From: an uncultured Litorilinea sp.
Lineage (GTDB): Bacteria; Chloroflexota; Anaerolineae; Caldilineales; Caldilineaceae
Length of the DNA: 9,140 nt
Reading direction: 5' to 3'
Assembly (NCBI GenBank): GCA_946885925.1
Contig: CAMPHP010000081.1
Span: forward strand, 1-9,140
The first letter of the stretch is position 1. The number at the start of each line of letters is the position of its first letter. Positions 6,081 through 9,140 of this stretch are shown in pieces. The position numbers were made by a program, and so were the translations under genes. The notes under the pieces are model-generated. The model saw only the letters and a list, made by a program, of their open reading frames with translations, was not told where the DNA came from and ran no database searches.

Positions 6081-6124
6081 CCAGGTACGCAACTGCCCAT
6101 TTATGCAGTGCGAATCCGACCTGG
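6081..6124 (+). other. Stem-loop A of the serine hydrolase leader
   Basis: The outer stem CCAGGT (6081-6086) pairs with ACCTGG (6119-6124). The inner stem CGCA-a-CTGC (6088-6096, one bulged A) pairs with GCAGTGCG (6105-6112). An 8-base loop closes it, and an asymmetric internal loop (6113-6118) separates the stems. This gives 14 Watson-Crick pairs in 44 bases. Confidence 0.5.
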
Positions 6125-6141
6125 CAGCACTACAATGATGG

Positions 6142-6200
6142 TAACGAACCACGACACTGCTGGACACTGCTGTAGGACATAGATTTGATTGTGGTCGTTA
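6142..6200 (+). other. Stem-loop B enclosing a 10-bp duplication
   Basis: TAACGA-a-CCAC (6142-6152, bulged A at 6148) pairs along its whole length with GTGGTCGTTA (6191-6200), giving 10 pairs. A6154-T6189 and a G-U pair can extend the stem inwards. The 38-base loop begins with the perfect duplication at 6153-6172. Confidence 0.5.
6153..6172. repeat. Perfect 10-bp tandem duplication
   Basis: Two adjacent copies of gacactgctg (6153-6162, 6163-6172), lying entirely inside the loop of stem-loop B. Confidence 0.9.
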
Positions 6201-6207
6201 AGGTGGC

Positions 6208-6244
6208 ATAGAGGGCGGCGAGTCGTGGACTCACCGCCCTCTAT
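6208..6244 (+). terminator. Strong hairpin C before the serine hydrolase
   Basis: ATAGAGGGCGG (6208-6218) pairs perfectly with CCGCCCTCTAT (6234-6244). Inside it, after one C/A mismatch, GAGTC (6220-6224) pairs with GACTC (6228-6232) around a GTG loop, for 16 pairs in 37 bases. On the plus strand TTTGTG follows, a poor U-run. It could be a terminator or attenuator in the gene's 5' leader or end an upstream small RNA. The structure itself is certain; the function is inferred. Confidence 0.5.
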
Positions 6245-6289
6245 TTGTGCCGGCGCAGTAAGATAGGCACAGTAGGAAAGAGGCTCCTC

Positions 6290-8512
6290 ATGACTGTCAT
6301 TTCTCATGCCAACGTAAGAAATGCCAACGTAAGAAAGAGTTCTGTTCCAACGAGACATCCCATCATACACGCACTGATGTTGGCATTGGTGTGGATTCTC
6401 GAAGGCTTACTGCTTGTTATTTTGACGCTTCCTGTACTCCTCTTGTTTGTTGCCACAGCGGTCCCTGTCTACTTGTCAAGAACCAGAAGGGTTCTTGATG
6501 GGGGACTGCTCTTCTGGTTCGTTCGTCGCGGGCAGGCAGCGCGTACCATTGCGACTGTGCTGGTGGGATTCATTGCGGTGGCCGCGCCCGCGGTGATTGC
6601 TTCACAAAGCTTTGCCGCCACGCCGCCTATCACGGATCCAAGTGGCAAACCGCTTCCGAACGGCATTGCCGTGATGGAGAAGGTTGAACTTGGCCCCTCT
6701 GATGTGCATGAAGTCGAAGCATTCTTAGATGGGCTGATGAACTCGCAACTGGAGGAGTATCACATCGCCGGGGCAGCGGTGGCTGTGGTGAAAGATGGAG
6801 AGTTGCTCTTTGCCAAGGGCTATGGCTATGCCGATCTCGATGCTGAAGAACCAGTCGCCGCCGCGCAAACGCTGCTGCGTACAGACTCGACAGGTAAGTT
6901 ATTTGTGTGGACTGCTGTGATGCAACTTGCCGCGCAAGGTAAGCTTGATCTGGATGCAGATGTGAATACCTATCTGGACTTTGAGATTCCAGCAACCTTT
7001 GCCGAAAGGATCACGCTCAAGCATCTGATGAGCCACAGTGCTGGCTTTGAAGATCAAGGCTATCTATTCGCGCTGGATTCCTCCGAGATTGAGACTGCTG
7101 GAAGCTGGCTTGCGCGTAATATTCCATCTCGCGTGCGTCCGCCAGGGGTTGTCTCTGCTTATTCCAATTATGGCACGGCATTGGCGGGCTATATCGTTGA
7201 GCGAGTCTCTGGTATGTCATTTGAGCAATATGTAGAGGAGCATATTTTTGAGCCACTTGGCATGGCAAGAAGTACCTTTCGCCAACCAGTTCCTGCGGCG
7301 CTTGCTGCTGACCTCAGCAAGAACTATCGCTATGACAACGTTGAACACCGCGAAGTGCCCTTTATCTATCTGCGTGTCTCTGCGGTTGGAGAGGGGCATA
7401 CAACAGTCACGGACATGGCGAAATTTATAATGGCGCATTTGGCAACGGGTGATTCGCCCATATTGCAGGAGGCGACGCTGCGCCAGATGCACAGCCAGCT
7501 CTTTGCACATGACCCGCGCGTGAGTGGCATCGCCTATGGCTTTGTACAGACAACCCAAAACGGCAAGCAGATCTTGCGGCATGAGGGCAACAATCCAGGT
7601 GTGTCGAGCAGCGCGCTCTTTTTGATTCCTGAAGAGCAACTTGGTGTTTACGTGGCCTATAACAGCAATGGGGGATTTGGCCCTGGGGAACAGTTCCGGC
7701 AACGCTTTCTAAACCATTATTTCCCTGCTATCGCCGAACCACCCCAAGCTGTCCGCCTGACGGCAGAGCAGGGCAAGCAACTGATTGGCAGCTATCGCTC
7801 GACGCGCATGTTCCATACAAGCTTTGCCAAGGTTGTCACGCTGCTAGGGGGCAATTACGCCGATGTCACGGTGAGTGCAGCTACGGGTGGCTCGTTCACA
7901 ACACAGGGCATTGGCTCCGCTCCGTTGCAGTGGGTGCCGGTGGGGCCAGATGTGCTGCGCCTTGCCGATGGTGCGGTGGATAGCCAGGGTGACTTGGTCT
8001 TTGACGCCGGTGAGCAAAATCGTCCTATGCACCTCTATATTGGCAACAATCCTTACCGTGCTTATGAAAAGATCCACTGGTACGAAGGGGTTGATTTTCA
8101 GATATTCCTATTGATGTTGTGTGAATTGCTATTCCTGCTGGCACTGGTCGCCATCCCTCTCCGGCGCTTGATTGGGAAGCCCTTGAATCGTGAAGATCGC
8201 ACGATAGATTCGACTACACCCAAGCTTGCCCAATGGCTGTTGGCAACTGCCTGTCTGCTTGGGCTGCTTTTCCCACTTGGCTTGTTGCTGACACTTGAGA
8301 ATGCGCTTTTGTATGGGGTCACTCCGGCACTGATTGGCGTACTGGCTCTGCCATTACTCGCCAGCGCGTGCGCGATAGGCTCTCTCGTTGTATGGCGTAA
8401 CTGGCGTGCAAGCGGGTGGGTAGACAAACTGCACTACGGCGCTGTCCTGGTGGCAATGGTCGTATTTGTAGGATGGCTGAACTACTGGAACTTGTTAGGG
8501 TTCCATTTCTAG
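6290..8512 (+). CDS. Membrane-anchored serine hydrolase, class C beta-lactamase/S12 family
   Basis: A 740-residue protein. The catalytic domain (about 140-480) has all three hallmarks of penicillin-binding-protein-like serine hydrolases: S200-T-G-K203 (SxxK), Y291-S-N293 (YxN) and H431-E-G433 in the KTG position. LMSHSAGF (246-253) and YIVERVSGMSFEQYVEEHIFEPLGM are typical of the family. Substrate is unknown; members include D-peptidases, esterases and beta-lactamases, so resistance should not be assumed. N-terminal hydrophobic segments lie at about 27-62 and 86-108, the second ending in a signal-peptide-like SFAAT. Four C-terminal segments follow at about 603-626, 646-668, 672-702 and 714-736. 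The domain is therefore probably extracytoplasmic and tethered at both ends. The ATG at 6290 has GAGG 6 bases upstream; the frame is open back to TTG 6245, inside the flank of hairpin C. A membrane protein gene follows 35 bases downstream. Confidence 0.9.
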   Translation: MTVISHANVRNANVRKSSVPTRHPIIHALMLALVWILEGLLLVILTLPVLLLFVATAVPVYLSRTRRVLDGGLLFWFVRRGQAARTIATVLVGFIAVAAPAVIASQSFAATPPITDPSGKPLPNGIAVMEKVELGPSDVHEVEAFLDGLMNSQLEEYHIAGAAVAVVKDGELLFAKGYGYADLDAEEPVAAAQTLLRTDSTGKLFVWTAVMQLAAQGKLDLDADVNTYLDFEIPATFAERITLKHLMSHSAGFEDQGYLFALDSSEIETAGSWLARNIPSRVRPPGVVSAYSNYGTALAGYIVERVSGMSFEQYVEEHIFEPLGMARSTFRQPVPAALAADLSKNYRYDNVEHREVPFIYLRVSAVGEGHTTVTDMAKFIMAHLATGDSPILQEATLRQMHSQLFAHDPRVSGIAYGFVQTTQNGKQILRHEGNNPGVSSSALFLIPEEQLGVYVAYNSNGGFGPGEQFRQRFLNHYFPAIAEPPQAVRLTAEQGKQLIGSYRSTRMFHTSFAKVVTLLGGNYADVTVSAATGGSFTTQGIGSAPLQWVPVGPDVLRLADGAVDSQGDLVFDAGEQNRPMHLYIGNNPYRAYEKIHWYEGVDFQIFLLMLCELLFLLALVAIPLRRLIGKPLNREDRTIDSTTPKLAQWLLATACLLGLLFPLGLLLTLENALLYGVTPALIGVLALPLLASACAIGSLVVWRNWRASGWVDKLHYGAVLVAMVVFVGWLNYWNLLGFHF
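6306..6335 (+). repeat. Perfect in-frame 15-bp tandem duplication
   Basis: Two exact copies of atgccaacgtaagaa (6306-6320, 6321-6335) in the first codons of the serine hydrolase gene, giving HANVRNANVRK at about residues 6-16. The unit is a multiple of three, so the frame is preserved. Confidence 0.95.
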
Positions 8513-8547
8513 ATATGGATTTACAAATTCGCTGGAGGAGGACTGCC

Positions 8548-9140
8548 GTGAAAGCGAACAATGCTGTTACTTGGCTCTCGTCGCTGATTGTGATACTTGC
8601 GTTGGTGGCAACAGGTGTTGGCCTCCTGTGGCCCTACGATGGCAACATGTTTACTTTTACGACGCTGCGTGGTGAAAATGTAGAAATTTGGGGACGAGGC
8701 TGGTATCGCTACGATACGTCTATTATTGCCTTGGGCTTTATGGCTGGGGATGGGGTTATGCTCTTGCTGGGCATTCCGTTGCTGGTGATCTCACTCTTGC
8801 GCTATCGCCGTGGTTCGTTGAAGGGTGGATTATTGCTGGTGGGCACGCTTGCCTATTTTGTCTATACCTATGGCTCCATGACTTTTGGCGCGGCCTATAA
8901 CAACCTGTTTCTTGTTTATACGATTTTGTTTGCGGCCAGCCTCTTTGCGTTTGTGCTTGCCTTCACCTCCATTGACCCGCAAGCTGTCTCCGTGCGGGTT
9001 ATGTCTCACTTGCCACGCCGCAGTCTGGCGATTTATCTCATCGTGACAGGCGTGGTGCTTGTTGGCGTATGGGGCGGGCTGAGTCTTCTCCCCGCGCTGG
9101 TTCAAGGCAAAGCACCCACAGAGTTGGCGAGTTATACTAC
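8548..9140 (+). CDS. Polytopic membrane protein, partial (runs off right edge)
   Basis: Open from a GTG at 8548 to the window end: 197 codons, no stop reached. The start is set by a strong AGGAGG site (8536-8541) 6 bases upstream. About five hydrophobic segments are visible (8-30, 57-84, 92-112, 116-141, 158-184). Between the first two lies a polar stretch, FTFTTLRGENVEIWGRGWYR, which may form an extracytoplasmic loop. Later motifs include GSLKGGLLLVGTLAYF and FGAAYNNLFLVY. I recall similar uncharacterised bacterial membrane proteins but no function. It starts 35 bases after the serine hydrolase stop with no terminator between, so the two are probably co-transcribed and may work together at the membrane. 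Confidence 0.85.
   Translation, partial: MKANNAVTWLSSLIVILALVATGVGLLWPYDGNMFTFTTLRGENVEIWGRGWYRYDTSIIALGFMAGDGVMLLLGIPLLVISLLRYRRGSLKGGLLLVGTLAYFVYTYGSMTFGAAYNNLFLVYTILFAASLFAFVLAFTSIDPQAVSVRVMSHLPRRSLAIYLIVTGVVLVGVWGGLSLLPALVQGKAPTELASYT

Larger units (their letters stand above)
5796..6289. other. Gene-free intergenic stretch, structured at its right end
   Basis: No convincing gene in either strand over 494 bases. The left part (5796-5990) should hold the promoter of the CBM48 gene, but no clear -35/-10 pair is visible. A lone TAGAAT at 5964-5969 is a possible plus-strand -10 without a -35. TAGTGA (6001-6006) pairs with TCACTA (6015-6020) across 8 bases. From 6081 to 6244 three stem-loops follow one another, listed separately. 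Confidence 0.7.

Noticed and set aside
5978..6175. 65-codon plus-strand open frame
   Set aside because: No Shine-Dalgarno site, an unusual Trp/His/Arg-rich composition, and it overlaps stem-loops A and B. It is better explained as non-coding.
6185..6213. Promoter TTGATT followed by ATAGAG/CATAGA for the serine hydrolase
   Set aside because: The -35 matches that of the kinase, but the -10 agrees at only about 3 of 6 bases and lies inside hairpin C.
7217..7702. 161-codon minus-strand frame inside the serine hydrolase gene
   Set aside because: It covers the catalytic domain, whose YSN and HEG motifs prove the plus frame. The minus translation shows no family features.

Overview
The window carries seven intact or edge-truncated protein genes and one nonsense-interrupted gene. 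They form two opposite-strand blocks of ordinary bacterial housekeeping and signalling functions. Gene content suggests a free-living bacterium, most likely of the Chloroflexota: a soluble PAS-GAF-HisKA_3 kinase with a NarL-type regulator, a stand-alone glycogen-binding-like module, an orphan PolX-type HhH protein and a serine hydrolase with extra membrane segments. This assignment is an inference from gene content, not a marker-gene call. TAA, TAG and TGA are all used as stops, so the code is standard.

Left block, minus strand (1-3064): a sensor histidine kinase (3064-1448) and its LuxR/NarL-type response regulator (1360-698) form a two-component operon. It is driven by a near-consensus promoter so close to the kinase ATG that the mRNA is predicted to be leaderless, and it ends in a short intrinsic terminator (690-669). 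Downstream is a separate receiver-only protein (402-4) with a degenerate acidic pocket and a repeat-expanded loop.

Middle block (3355-5795): a universal stress protein (+), a small membrane protein gene broken by an in-frame TGA that is followed at once by a perfect hairpin (+), an HhH DNA-binding protein (+), and a convergent minus-strand CBM48/isoamylase-early-set protein.

Right block, plus strand (5796-9140): a 494-base gene-free stretch holds three successive stem-loops (6081-6244) just upstream of a long membrane-anchored S12-family serine hydrolase (6290-8512). A polytopic membrane protein that runs off the window (from 8548) follows in the same likely operon.

Three things deserve a second look: the TGA-plus-hairpin in the small membrane protein gene; the structured leader before the serine hydrolase; and an unusual density of short (10-15 bp) tandem duplications, found in coding and non-coding DNA alike, including inside the receiver and kinase genes.
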